Part shown: positions 11,265 through 18,800 of the stretch, piece after piece | Position numbering within the stretch: the stretch's first letter is position 1 | Layout of the letters: each line of letters starts with the position of its first letter | DNA from: Nematostella vectensis | Lineage: Eukaryota; Cnidaria; Anthozoa; Actiniaria; Edwardsiidae | Direction of reading: 5' to 3' | DNA length: 64,000 bases | Assembly: GCF_932526225.1 (NCBI RefSeq) | Contig: NC_064046.1 | Location: 3,348,001-3,412,000 of the forward strand | Made by a program: the position numbers and the translations under genes | Notes under the pieces: generated by a model | The model's database searches: none | What the model was told of the DNA's origin: nothing | The model's input: the letters and a program-made list of their open reading frames with translations, nothing else

Positions 11265-11942
11265 CTAGGTTAGCTCTAATACGAGGCGAACAGGCTTGCC
11301 CTTAAAGTCCACCCGTCTACCGCGGTCATCCCTGATCCATATTCGGATACTCGAGACAAACTCAGAGGAAGACGCTGCGACACAAACGGGGATGTCGGGT
11401 CCATAGACAACTTTCTCGTGCGGCCTCCCGCGGGTTTCTAGGCGAGCAAGAACGTTTGAAGGCTCGCCTAAGGCGAGGCACTGCGAGCGGTCTACGATAT
11501 CGCAGAAGATGTAGAGTGCCTCTATTTTCGGCAAAGTCACTTTAAGTGGGGGCCCCCAAAAGGGCAGTGCGAGGCCCCGCCTACCCAAATGATCGTCTTT
11601 AGCCTCTAGGCCAAATAGTGCGCAAAGCTCGGCGTTCAGGAACACAATGCCTTCGGACACGAGCACGATCTTCCCGGTGAGGGGATCCAGCTTCGCGGTC
11701 AGAATCTTGCTCTTAGCGCGGTTGATCGTCTCCACGATGGACTCGGCCGTGTGGTGCCCGGCTGGCAGAGTAGCGATGGGCGGAAGGGGGGCTATAGTCG
11801 TTATCTGATGCTCCCGCTCGAGATTATACCAGCTGTTAAACAGCGAGCACTGCCGGAGCGCCACGAAGCGTGGGCGCCTTATCGGCTGCTCGAAGAAGAG
11901 CGTCAGTTCACCTCCGGTGAACACAGCATGTAGGACCACCAT
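11265..11942 (-). CDS. penton-like minor capsid protein (probable)
   Basis: 225 codons from the ATG at 11942-11940; the frame extends upstream only to a TTG. It is beta-rich with few charged helices and ends in SIRIWIRDDRGRRVDFKGKP, an ending that fits single-jelly-roll minor capsid proteins in Polinton-like viruses. It is divergent from the gene starting at 11985, leaving about 42 bp for both promoters. The frame is intact. The penton call rests on overall pattern and genome context, not on a catalytic signature. Confidence 0.55.
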   Translation of the reverse strand: MVVLHAVFTGGELTLFFEQPIRRPRFVALRQCSLFNSWYNLEREHQITTIAPLPPIATLPAGHHTAESIVETINRAKSKILTAKLDPLTGKIVLVSEGIVFLNAELCALFGLEAKDDHLGRRGLALPFWGPPLKVTLPKIEALYIFCDIVDRSQCLALGEPSNVLARLETRGRPHEKVVYGPDIPVCVAASSSEFVSSIRIWIRDDRGRRVDFKGKPVRLVLELT

Positions 11943-11984
11943 TGTGTTGAACAAAGCCCGCCTTCGTGTTTAATAGGGTTGAGC

Positions 11985-13388
11985 ATGGATTGGGAAGGCT
12001 GGCAGATGCTGAACGAGGTTCCCCGAAGGAAGAAGGAGTAGACGAAGAAGGCGGCAATTGCGGCGGGAGCCTCTATAGCCGAGCATATCAAACACGCTAT
12101 AGCCGAAGAAGTCAAAAAACCGGTTTCCCTAGGTTTCCCTAGGTCTCTAACCCTCGCGCAAAAGCTGCTCTACGCCGTGCCCGCGACCCCCGTGGAGAGC
12201 ACGGCCTCAGACATAACCCCACTACTCACGCAGCTGGAGATACACGTGGCTGAGGACAAATCATTCACGACTAGGGTCCGAGACAAATTCAAAGAGACAG
12301 TAGTCAGTAGTGGGGTGTCCCTAACTGACCCCACTTTCGCCACGCTCCCCTCTGTCATCAGGGGATTTCTAAGGTATCACGACTACTTTACCACCCGGAG
12401 GATACTCTACGAGCTCGGCGCCCCCCTGCCTGTCGACAGCCCGTTCACGCAAAAAGGTAACCCCTACAAGAAGGCCGCTTTCGAGCGTCTATGTATAGAG
12501 TTCGGTTTGCCGCGTAAGCCGGACTTCCGATGGAAAGGCGGGCGGAACCACGGGCTAGGCGATGTGTTTGTGTTCTACCCGGGGGAGGGGTATCGCAACG
12601 TGCACGTGATCCGTGGCTACGACACGGCGGCGGACGAGTGCCCGAGCCACCTCAATCGGTTTAGCGACGAAGGTGGGACGTACAATAGTGGGAAGCAGGT
12701 GGGTTACATACGCAACGACGACCACGGGGGCGTGCAATATAGCTGGTTTGCGCCTCCCAAAGGTGAGGGGCTGACAAAAGCAGGGCTAGGAAGACTCAAC
12801 CGCCCGGTCGATGCGTTCGTCTACACAGTGCTTGGCGCGCAGGTAAACGTCCGTTCCTCTATCGCAGGGGCCTGTGGGCCGGCCATGGAGGCGCAGGCGG
12901 AGTTCACGAAGCTGCTCGAAGACGCGATCATAGAAAACGACGTCGCTCAAAGCATGCAAAGGTACCAGTTAGCCGTGCAGGAGACCAAGGTGGAACTGAG
13001 TCTTGCGGTCGCACCAGGAGTGTGGCTGATGCCGAGCGATCTGGTGATAAACACGCAAAGCGTCGTGGGCTACAACAATAAGCTGCAGAAAGCCACGGAC
13101 TCTATGACGCTCGGCGCAAACGCGATCAACACCGAGACAAAGCCAGTCGGTGCTCATAACATGGCCGGTGGGCATCCTAGGGTGCAACACGGGATCGACC
13201 GCGTGCCGTCCCGGCGGCAAAGCAAGGATTCCGCCCCTGCGAAAGTGCACGCAGAGGGCGCGGCCCCTGCCCCCTCTCCACGTGCGCACGCTGCGCATAG
13301 CATGTCGGGCGAAAAGAGTGACCACACCGCCCTCAAGGCGGGGTTGTCGGCATTCGCGGTGGCCGCGGCGTATTACTTGTTCCGATGA
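11985..13388 (+). pseudogene. viral protein with C-terminal membrane anchor, broken by a nonsense codon
   Basis: An ATG at 11985 opens a frame that is stopped by TAG at 12039-12041 (codon 19) and then stays open in the same frame to 13388. The downstream part (403 codons from the CTG/GTG region near 12177) has a soluble body rich in Gly and aromatic residues (GDVFVFYPGEGY; HVIRGYDTAAD), a Pro/Ala/His-rich linker and a terminal hydrophobic segment (AGLSAFAVAAAYYLF) just before the stop. That layout suggests a type II or tail-anchored virion protein. The family was not recognised. The 3' end overlaps the convergent ORF at 13373 by 16 bp. Confidence 0.7.
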
Positions 13389-13912
13389 CTGCTTTGCATC
13401 CGACGAACCAAGAACGCGGCTACGGCTAGAATGAGCAGCCACGCATTTTCGCCAAGGAATTTCACCGCTTCACCTGCAGCCTTAAACACGAAGTTCGCGA
13501 TGATGCCTACTAGCTCGGGGAGAAGCTCGCCCAGCTTTTTCCCGATGGCCTTAAGCCCGTTACCGACCCCTCTGGCCACGGAGGAGAGCGACTTGCCGAG
13601 CGACGTCACAATGGCCGCGATCGTCGTCGCTACGGCCAACCCGATAGCGGTGACGGTAAAGCCGTACTTTTTGAAGATGGCTTTGATGCGCTCTCTTAGC
13701 GGCTTTTGGTTCTCGAGCTCTCGGTTTTCGCGTTCTAGTTCGTCAATCTCGGACAGCCTCTCCTCGTTGCGCTCACGGGCCTCTTGGCGGCGACTCTCTG
13801 ACGTGTTAGGGTCGTCGATCGTCTCCCTGTCTGCGGCTACCACCCTTTGCAGCTCTTGGACTCGTTCTGTGTTCTCCTGGATGACCGCGTCTGCCTCTGC
13901 CGGCGGTCCCAA
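13373..13912 (-). pseudogene. coiled-coil plus hydrophobic viral protein, 5'-truncated
   Basis: About 180 codons without an ATG at its 5' end; the open frame begins beside the capsid gene at 13912/13913. Residues 10-70 are a charged, Glu/Arg-rich predicted coiled coil. Then comes PLRERIKAIFKKYGF, followed by two or three Gly/Ala/Val/Ile-rich hydrophobic segments and a basic C-terminus. Such proteins recur as unnamed ORFs in invertebrate Polinton-like elements. A role as a membrane or core protein is an inference. The missing start is best explained by a deletion that also removed the start of the divergent capsid gene. Confidence 0.65.
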
Positions 13913-15038
13913 AGCTATCGGAAGGCGTCACGCTCGTGCCTGGCTCCTTGAGGGTCGGTCTCGATCTCATAGTCTCAGGCCATGCGAATAATACCGTCGT
14001 GAACAACGTCGGCCGAAATCTCGTGAGCCGCCTGAAAATCACGTTTGCAGGAGACACGCTCCAGGACACCGACCGCTACGACGTCTTCAAGACGTATGAG
14101 GAGCTTTACCTGTCCAAGGTCGAGAGGGAGGACCGCCTGGAGCAGGGCATACAGTCAGAAAACATGCGCAAGCTTCGCTCCAAGGCCGGCGATAAAGCGA
14201 CCAGTGACGCCAAGGAGAACACTCTAAACGCCGCCCACTGGGCGAGGTACACCATCCCGCTAGACCATTCTCTGCCGACGGACCACGGCGTGCTGTACCC
14301 AAGGGCGCTCTCCGAGGCGCTGCTCTTCGAGATCACGTTCGCAGCGGTTGATCAGGTAGTAGTCGAAAGCGATGCCACCAAATTATCCTATGGCATCAAA
14401 AATCTAGAGCTGAAGTACGAAAGCCTGAGGGACGACAACCTCGCCCGGTCTGCAGCCGCCGCCTACCAAAACGGCACAACGTTCTTCTACGAGCAAGTGA
14501 ACCTTCACAAGACCTTCGTGATTAGCAAAGGGACGGACAGCATAATCAACGAGAGTGTCAACCTGCCGCGAAGATCTATGAGTGGTCTGTTGCTCCTCTT
14601 TGTGGAGCCATTCACGGCAGGGGCTCGCGACTCTGAGAAGTTCGTGTACCCCGACATCAAGAGCGTTCGCGTTTCAATCGACGGCATGCCAAACAAGGTC
14701 TTCAGCCAGGGCCTCGCCCCACGGATTTCTGGAGGGAGGCGAAAAGGTGGTTCGTCCGCCCCTCCCTGGGGGGGCACAGCGGAGCGCCCGCCGCCCCGGC
14801 AATCGGCCCCGAGTCGTTCTATGGCGATAACAAGTTTGCTCTGTGGATCGACCTTCGAACGACGGACGACAGTGCTATCCATGGGGGTGGTCTCCGATTG
14901 GTCAATACCCGCGACGGTGTGCACCTCGAGATAAAACGCACGGCAAGCGGCTCGGGTAACGTAAACTGTCACGTGTTTGTGGTGGCCGACGCCCAAATAA
15001 ACCTTATGAACGGACAGCTAGAGTCCATACAATACTGA
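13885..15038 (+). pseudogene. hexon-like major capsid protein, truncated and frameshifted
   Basis: Open from about 13885 without an ATG, in one frame to about 14700-14725. It then continues in another frame to TGA at 15036-15038; the first frame runs on as Pro/Arg-rich noise to 14934. Beta-rich sequence with strings such as GVTLVPGSL, VSRLKITFAGDTLQDTDRYD and LEIKRTASGSGNV fits a double-jelly-roll capsid protein. Its place directly before the packaging ATPase is typical of this virus group. Expected N-terminal residues and the start codon are lost. It is the first of a rightward gene series. Confidence 0.78.
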
Positions 15039-15057
15039 GCACATACGCCGGAGCGGT

Positions 15058-15658
15058 ATGGACCCGAAAAACGTCCCATTTAACGCTCTCATCGTGGGCC
15101 CGACGTCATGCGGGAAGACCCAATTCGTAGTGGACCGGCTGCGCGGCCCTTTCCGGGGCAAGTTTGACTACACCGTACTCGGGTGCCCTACCTTTGTCTA
15201 CAACAAAACATACGACGGCTTCGGCGAGGGCGACAATCGTCTGTTTGTCATCGCACCTGAGGCGGGTCAGATCGACATACTGCTGAGGTTTGTCTCCGCT
15301 CTCTTCGAAGGCACTAATACGCTAATCATACTCGACGACTGTGCGGCCTCGAAAGACGTAAAGAGGCGCTCCGACCAGCTCGTCAACTTGGCGTTCAGCG
15401 CGCTACGTGGGTATTAGCGTGTGGGTGATCACGCAGCAGCTCACCAGCATCACGAAGCCGTTCCGCGAGAACATCGCGGCCCTGGTGGTCTTCTACACCC
15501 CGAGCAAGGCGGACATGAAAACTATCCTGCATGACTACGGCGCGGAGCTCTCAGAAGAGAAGATGAAAGAGTACATGAAGGCCCTCAAGACGAAAAAGTT
15601 CTCGAAGTTAGAGTTTTGCTTGCGTCACCCTTATACCATCGCCCTAGTTGAACGGTAA
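15058..15658 (+). pseudogene. genome-packaging ATPase (FtsK/HerA type), frameshifted
   Basis: Begins at ATG 15058, 20 bp after the capsid stop. Walker A is GPTSCGKT (residues 14-21) and Walker B is LIILDD (about 91-97), the pattern of the poxvirus A32-like ATPases that drive DNA into capsids. The first frame stops at 15415-15417. The conserved sensor region (VWVITQQLTS) and the rest lie in the next frame, which overlaps from about 15407 and ends at 15658. A single indel near 15405-15415 therefore broke the gene. Combined length of about 200 residues is normal for the family. Confidence 0.88.
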
Positions 15659-15679
15659 CCACCGCCCTAGGGCATAACG

Positions 15680-15693
15680 TATACGTACGTATA
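15680..15693. promoter_or_regulatory. 14-bp perfect palindrome upstream of ORF
   Basis: TATACGTACGTATA, self-complementary, in the 35-bp gap between ATPase and the next ORF. It overlaps the first base of the ATG at 15693. Similar palindromes mark other gene junctions in this element. Confidence 0.6.
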
Positions 15694-16100
15694 TGCACCT
15701 TAGCCACGGCATGATGAGCGACGAATACTTTGAGAGTCTTCTTGAGGGGGGCGCCGCCGGCCTCCCGGCCGTCGAGACGTTGGACTGCTCGACGCATCCT
15801 GCCGGAACAGCAGCCGGAGGTGAGCAAACTGAGGTAGCAGACGCGAGGGAGAAACTCGCGATTCTCGTAGCCTCGGGGAAGTCGAGAGAAATGGTAGGCA
15901 AGGCCCTGACTCACGACGACGTCAAACGCATGAGCGCCGAGGAGGTGAGGAAGTACGAGAGACGATACGAGACTGCTCTAGCCAGCCGGACTACAGACGC
16001 CCTGGCAGACAGCTTTCTGAAGCTTACGACCAAGCTAGTAGGCATGGCGCTGCCGATAGACAGTGTGGCCGATCTTCACAACGACCTAGTGTCCGACTAA
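15693..16100 (+). CDS. small acidic/alpha-helical viral protein, unrecognised
   Basis: 135 codons from ATG 15693. In-frame ATGs at 15711 and 15714 are alternative starts. An Ala/Gly-rich N-terminus is followed by a charged helical region (SAEEVRKYERRYETALASR) and a C-terminal helix. It has no catalytic motif or membrane segment, so it is not the missing protease. It sits among virion genes and may be a structural or core component, which is inference. The frame is intact. Confidence 0.6.
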   Translation: MHLSHGMMSDEYFESLLEGGAAGLPAVETLDCSTHPAGTAAGGEQTEVADAREKLAILVASGKSREMVGKALTHDDVKRMSAEEVRKYERRYETALASRTTDALADSFLKLTTKLVGMALPIDSVADLHNDLVSD

Positions 16101-16406
16101 ATCATCAACAACGAGCTCCGCACATTGTGCGGAAGCCTGTCTCTACGCTGCGGTCGTTTGATGGCTTTAGCCGCCGGGGCGTTACACATACCACGTCATG
16201 TGAACACCGCCGGAACGGCAAGCGCTGACGCGCGGTGTCAACGCGAGGTAGCAGCCGCGGACTCACCAGTGGTTTGCCTGCCGGAACGGCACACGGACAG
16301 TGGCGAGTCTGCCATCCAAGAGTAGACGTCCATTTGAAAAATCGCCACTTCTTCTACCACTTGGTACCAAGTAGTTGACACCGTGTGTGTGTTGACACAC
16401 ACACAA
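16101..16406. other. viral intergenic segment rich in short palindromes
   Basis: No ORF of substance. It contains mini-hairpin motifs TGCCGGAACGGCA at 16279-16291 and GCCGGAACGGCA at 16209-16220, a perfect palindrome ACTTGGTACCAAGT at 16359-16372, and a hairpin of TGTGTGTGT and ACACACACA around GAC at about 16384-16404 immediately before the next ATG. Confidence 0.7.
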
Positions 16407-17030
16407 ATGGAGGAACCCCAAGGAAGTACTAGTGCCCAGCCTGCCGGAACGTCAGCGGAACCTGACAAACAACTTGCTCAAGAACCTGCCCGTACGCCTT
16501 CGGCGTTGGCGGAGAGAATCACGAGCCCCGAACCACCCGCGACCCGACCTAAACACCCTGGACGAGTCGAAGCCGGAAGGCGCTTGGCAAAGTGGAACCG
16601 AATTAACAGAGCGAAGAAAGAGGCACTTCGTGTCGTGCAGTCGAGGGTGGCCCCGGGGTCGAGCGAGCCGCAGGGCTTGCGCGCGCGCGCCGACGATGCC
16701 ACCGCCGGAACGGCAAGCGCTGGCATCACACACACACCAGCCCCGGAAAGCAACTCTGCTTGGTCGGCTAGTTCGGTTATCGGGCTCGCTGGTCTTCTAG
16801 TGTCGCTGATCGGTCTCTACACACGTAGGCAGGAGCTGGCTGCCGCGTTAACTCGTACACCAGCTGTTAACCAGCGAGCCACCGATCCACATGCTACCGA
16901 TCCGCATGTAGCGGCCGACGACGTGACTCCGCCCGCAAGGCCGCCGCTGGCGGCCGCACAGCAGACCAAGGATCGCGTTCCGGCGACAGCGCTTCGCGCT
17001 CCCGGATCTCGGCTGTTATCCATGGAGTAA
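16407..17030 (+). CDS. viral protein with one transmembrane segment, unrecognised
   Basis: 207 codons from ATG 16407, chosen because upstream codons to 16383 begin with GTG and lie in the hairpin. Disordered Pro/Ala/Glu-rich N-terminus, a basic segment (GRRLAKWNRINRAKKEAL, about 61-78), a hydrophobic stretch (SVIGLAGLLVSLIGLYT) followed by RRQE, then a long Ala/Thr/Pro-rich tail. This resembles unnamed membrane ORFs of invertebrate Polinton-like elements. It is possibly a virion membrane or core-linking protein. The frame is intact, although the low-complexity tail may be extended by repeat expansion. Confidence 0.6.
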   Translation: MEEPQGSTSAQPAGTSAEPDKQLAQEPARTPSALAERITSPEPPATRPKHPGRVEAGRRLAKWNRINRAKKEALRVVQSRVAPGSSEPQGLRARADDATAGTASAGITHTPAPESNSAWSASSVIGLAGLLVSLIGLYTRRQELAAALTRTPAVNQRATDPHATDPHVAADDVTPPARPPLAAAQQTKDRVPATALRAPGSRLLSME

Positions 17031-17108
17031 GCAGACATTTAGACACGAGGGCCCCACCCATATCCGCACGTCCGTGCATATACGCGTGTACATGTATACA
17101 TATATATA

Positions 17109-17333
17109 ATGTCGACGACGCAGCAGAGCAAGATCACAAAGACCATCACCGACGCCGCAGTCATAACCGGCCTCGTCGCCGGTATCGGCTGGGTTGGGCG
17201 CAAGGTCTTACGCGAGGACTTCACCAAAGACCCCTCCGCGAACGCCATGAACTACGCAAAAATGACTGCCGCCGTTGAAGGTGCTGTCGCTTTGAAGGGT
17301 TACCTTGAGGACCAGAAGATCCTGCCCGTGTAG
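17109..17333 (+). CDS. 74-residue viral protein with hydrophobic segment
   Basis: ATG at 17109 follows an AT-rich run (CATGTATACATATATATA) that could serve as a TATA-like promoter. The product has an N-terminal polar segment, one hydrophobic Gly/Ala/Val-rich stretch (about 15-32), then a polar region with DPSANAMNYAK and a further weak hydrophobic stretch. The function is unknown. Its position between late-type genes suggests a virion component. Confidence 0.6.
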   Translation: MSTTQQSKITKTITDAAVITGLVAGIGWVGRKVLREDFTKDPSANAMNYAKMTAAVEGAVALKGYLEDQKILPV

Positions 17334-17470
17334 TAGTGCACACTACTAAAGTAGTGCACACCACTGCGCGTGTGAGCCATGTATTAGACTCGTGCGTGCT
17401 TCGCACATGCGTATACGCACACGTATACATACACACAGCACGTGAAGTGTGCGCACGTGAAGTGTGAGTA
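17334..17470. promoter_or_regulatory. palindrome-rich viral intergenic region
   Basis: Contains GTAGTGCACACTAC right after the preceding stop, CGTATACGCACACGTATAC near 17408, and three tandem short units of the CACGTGAAGTGTG/TACGTGAAACGT type up to 17485. These could be terminator or promoter hairpins; the role is unproven. Confidence 0.5.
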
Positions 17471-17911
17471 CGTGAAACGTACTCGATTGCCTCCATCGCG
17501 ATTTTGGTTGGCGGCGCCGTCCTAAACGCGACTGCATTCCTTGGTGGCAACTACCTCGCAAAGTTCCTGTCGAACGATGAGAGCCCTGCCTTAGCTGAGA
17601 AGGAGAGGCACGACAAGGCCCTAGAGAAATACCAACAAGACTATGGACGCTACCAACAGCGGCGACAAAAAATCCTCGATTGGCAAGCTCAAAGTCACGA
17701 GCGAGGGTCCCTCGCAAAGCAGAACTTCACCGACACCGACTACGCGCTCAAACTCTACAACCAGACCCGGCCGAAACAATCCCTGGAGTCGATGCGGGCC
17801 CCCGAGCTGTCCGACTACTACGTCCCCAGCAAAACGCAGAAGAACGCCGAGTTGGCGTACATTGGCGCCGGCGCTCTCGCCATCGGCTACGCAGCTAGCC
17901 GCTTGCTGTGA
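17471..17911 (+). CDS. viral protein with N- and C-terminal hydrophobic segments
   Basis: The frame is open from 17468 and reads to TGA before 17912, but it has no ATG near the 5' end; the first usable alternative start is TTG at 17504. An N-terminal hydrophobic stretch (SIASIAILVGGAVLNATAF), a charged Gln/Glu/Lys-rich helix (about 35-80), NQTRPKQSLESM and a C-terminal Ala/Gly-rich hydrophobic end. The start appears lost or replaced by expansion of the short repeats just upstream, so expression is doubtful. Function not recognised. Confidence 0.5.
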   Translation, partial: RETYSIASIAILVGGAVLNATAFLGGNYLAKFLSNDESPALAEKERHDKALEKYQQDYGRYQQRRQKILDWQAQSHERGSLAKQNFTDTDYALKLYNQTRPKQSLESMRAPELSDYYVPSKTQKNAELAYIGAGALAIGYAASRLL

Positions 17912-17966
17912 TGCAGCTGCCGTCGAAACGCGTTCCGGCGTCTAGGCGGCCTTTTTTCATGCTGCG

Positions 17967-17986
17967 CGTATACGCATGCGTATACG
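17967..17986. promoter_or_regulatory. 20-bp perfect palindrome between late gene and integrase
   Basis: CGTATACGCATGCGTATACG is exactly self-complementary. It lies between the stop of the preceding ORF and the integrase core, where a promoter or transcript end is expected. Confidence 0.65.
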
Positions 17987-18773
17987 TACGCCGAAGGCGT
18001 AGCAGACGGCATCTGCCTGTTGGAGACTGATACATGCGTTGCAACGCATTGCGATGTCGTTGACGTTGCTTCACGATATAAAGCCGCCCGCCCACTGAGG
18101 ACTAAGAGCGCGGCCGTCGTCTCCCGCGAACTCGCTGGCATCTATGCAGAGGGACCTCTCACATGGCCTAAAGTCCTCATGGTTGATGACGGCACGGAGT
18201 TCAAGGGTGCCACCACAAAGCTCCTAACAGACCACGGGGTGGAGGTCCGACGGGCTGAGCCAGGGCACCACAGGAGCCAAGCTTTCGCCGAGTCTTTCCA
18301 TCGCTGGCTGGCACAGCGCCTATTTCGTGCGCAGTACTCGAAGGAGTTTGCATCCGGCAAGACAAACTGCGAGTGGGTTACTGCTTTGCCAATCGTCATC
18401 TCGGACATAAACGCAACGAAGACTCGCATTACTGGCTTTGCGCCTAAGGACGCCATAAAGCTGAGGCGCGTGCCTCTCAAAGCCGAAAAGCCTCCCTTAG
18501 AGGTCCCCTTAGAGGTCGGAACGGAGGTGTACATCGCCGTAAACGAGGAAGACCTTCAGGACAAGGGCCGACGGCGAGCGACGGTGTGTCCACCCGTGGT
18601 GGACAAGCAAGGCGTACCCAATACTAAAGAGGGTCATGGAGCCCGGACAGCCAGTGTTGTATTACACGCCGTACTCTAAGCACGGCTTCACGCGTTCGCA
18701 GTTGCGTAGCGTGACGCCAGCGCGATCGAAAAAATCTGCTGGTCGCGCTAGCGTCAACCTAGCGCCACGCTAG
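17987..18773 (+). pseudogene. retroviral-type (rve) integrase, N-terminally truncated and frameshifted
   Basis: The core DDE domain is visible: DVVDVASRYKAARPL, then VLMVDDGTEFKG (second acidic residue) and QAFAESFHRWLAQRLF (catalytic Glu). The first Asp should lie upstream, near ADGICLL. The open frame starts without ATG and the usual zinc-binding N-terminal region is missing. After about 18590 the conserved C-terminal region lies in another frame, ending at TAG 18771-18773, while the first frame runs to 18679. Known role: joins the viral DNA to host DNA with 6-bp staggered cuts, matching the CTAAAA duplication. This copy cannot make a full enzyme. Confidence 0.87.
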
Positions 18774-18800
18774 CGTGACGCTGGCGTGATCAGCGCTTGT
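18695..18800. terminator. clustered inverted repeats between convergent integrase and polymerase genes
   Basis: Repeated GCTAGCGTGACGC and TAGCGTGACGCTGGCGTGATCA blocks that are both directly and inversely related, giving several possible stems. The site is where the rightward and leftward transcripts meet, so a bidirectional terminator is plausible. It overlaps the integrase 3' end. Confidence 0.45.

Noticed and set aside
13150-13434. Arg/Pro-rich forward and reverse ORFs over the end of the anchored viral protein
   Set aside because: Shadows of GC-rich coding DNA. The in-frame protein in the 11985 gene has the hydrophobic tail and sensible composition.
15693-16100. Candidate viral cysteine protease
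   Set aside because: No His...Cys catalytic pattern and the wrong composition, so no protease is claimed.
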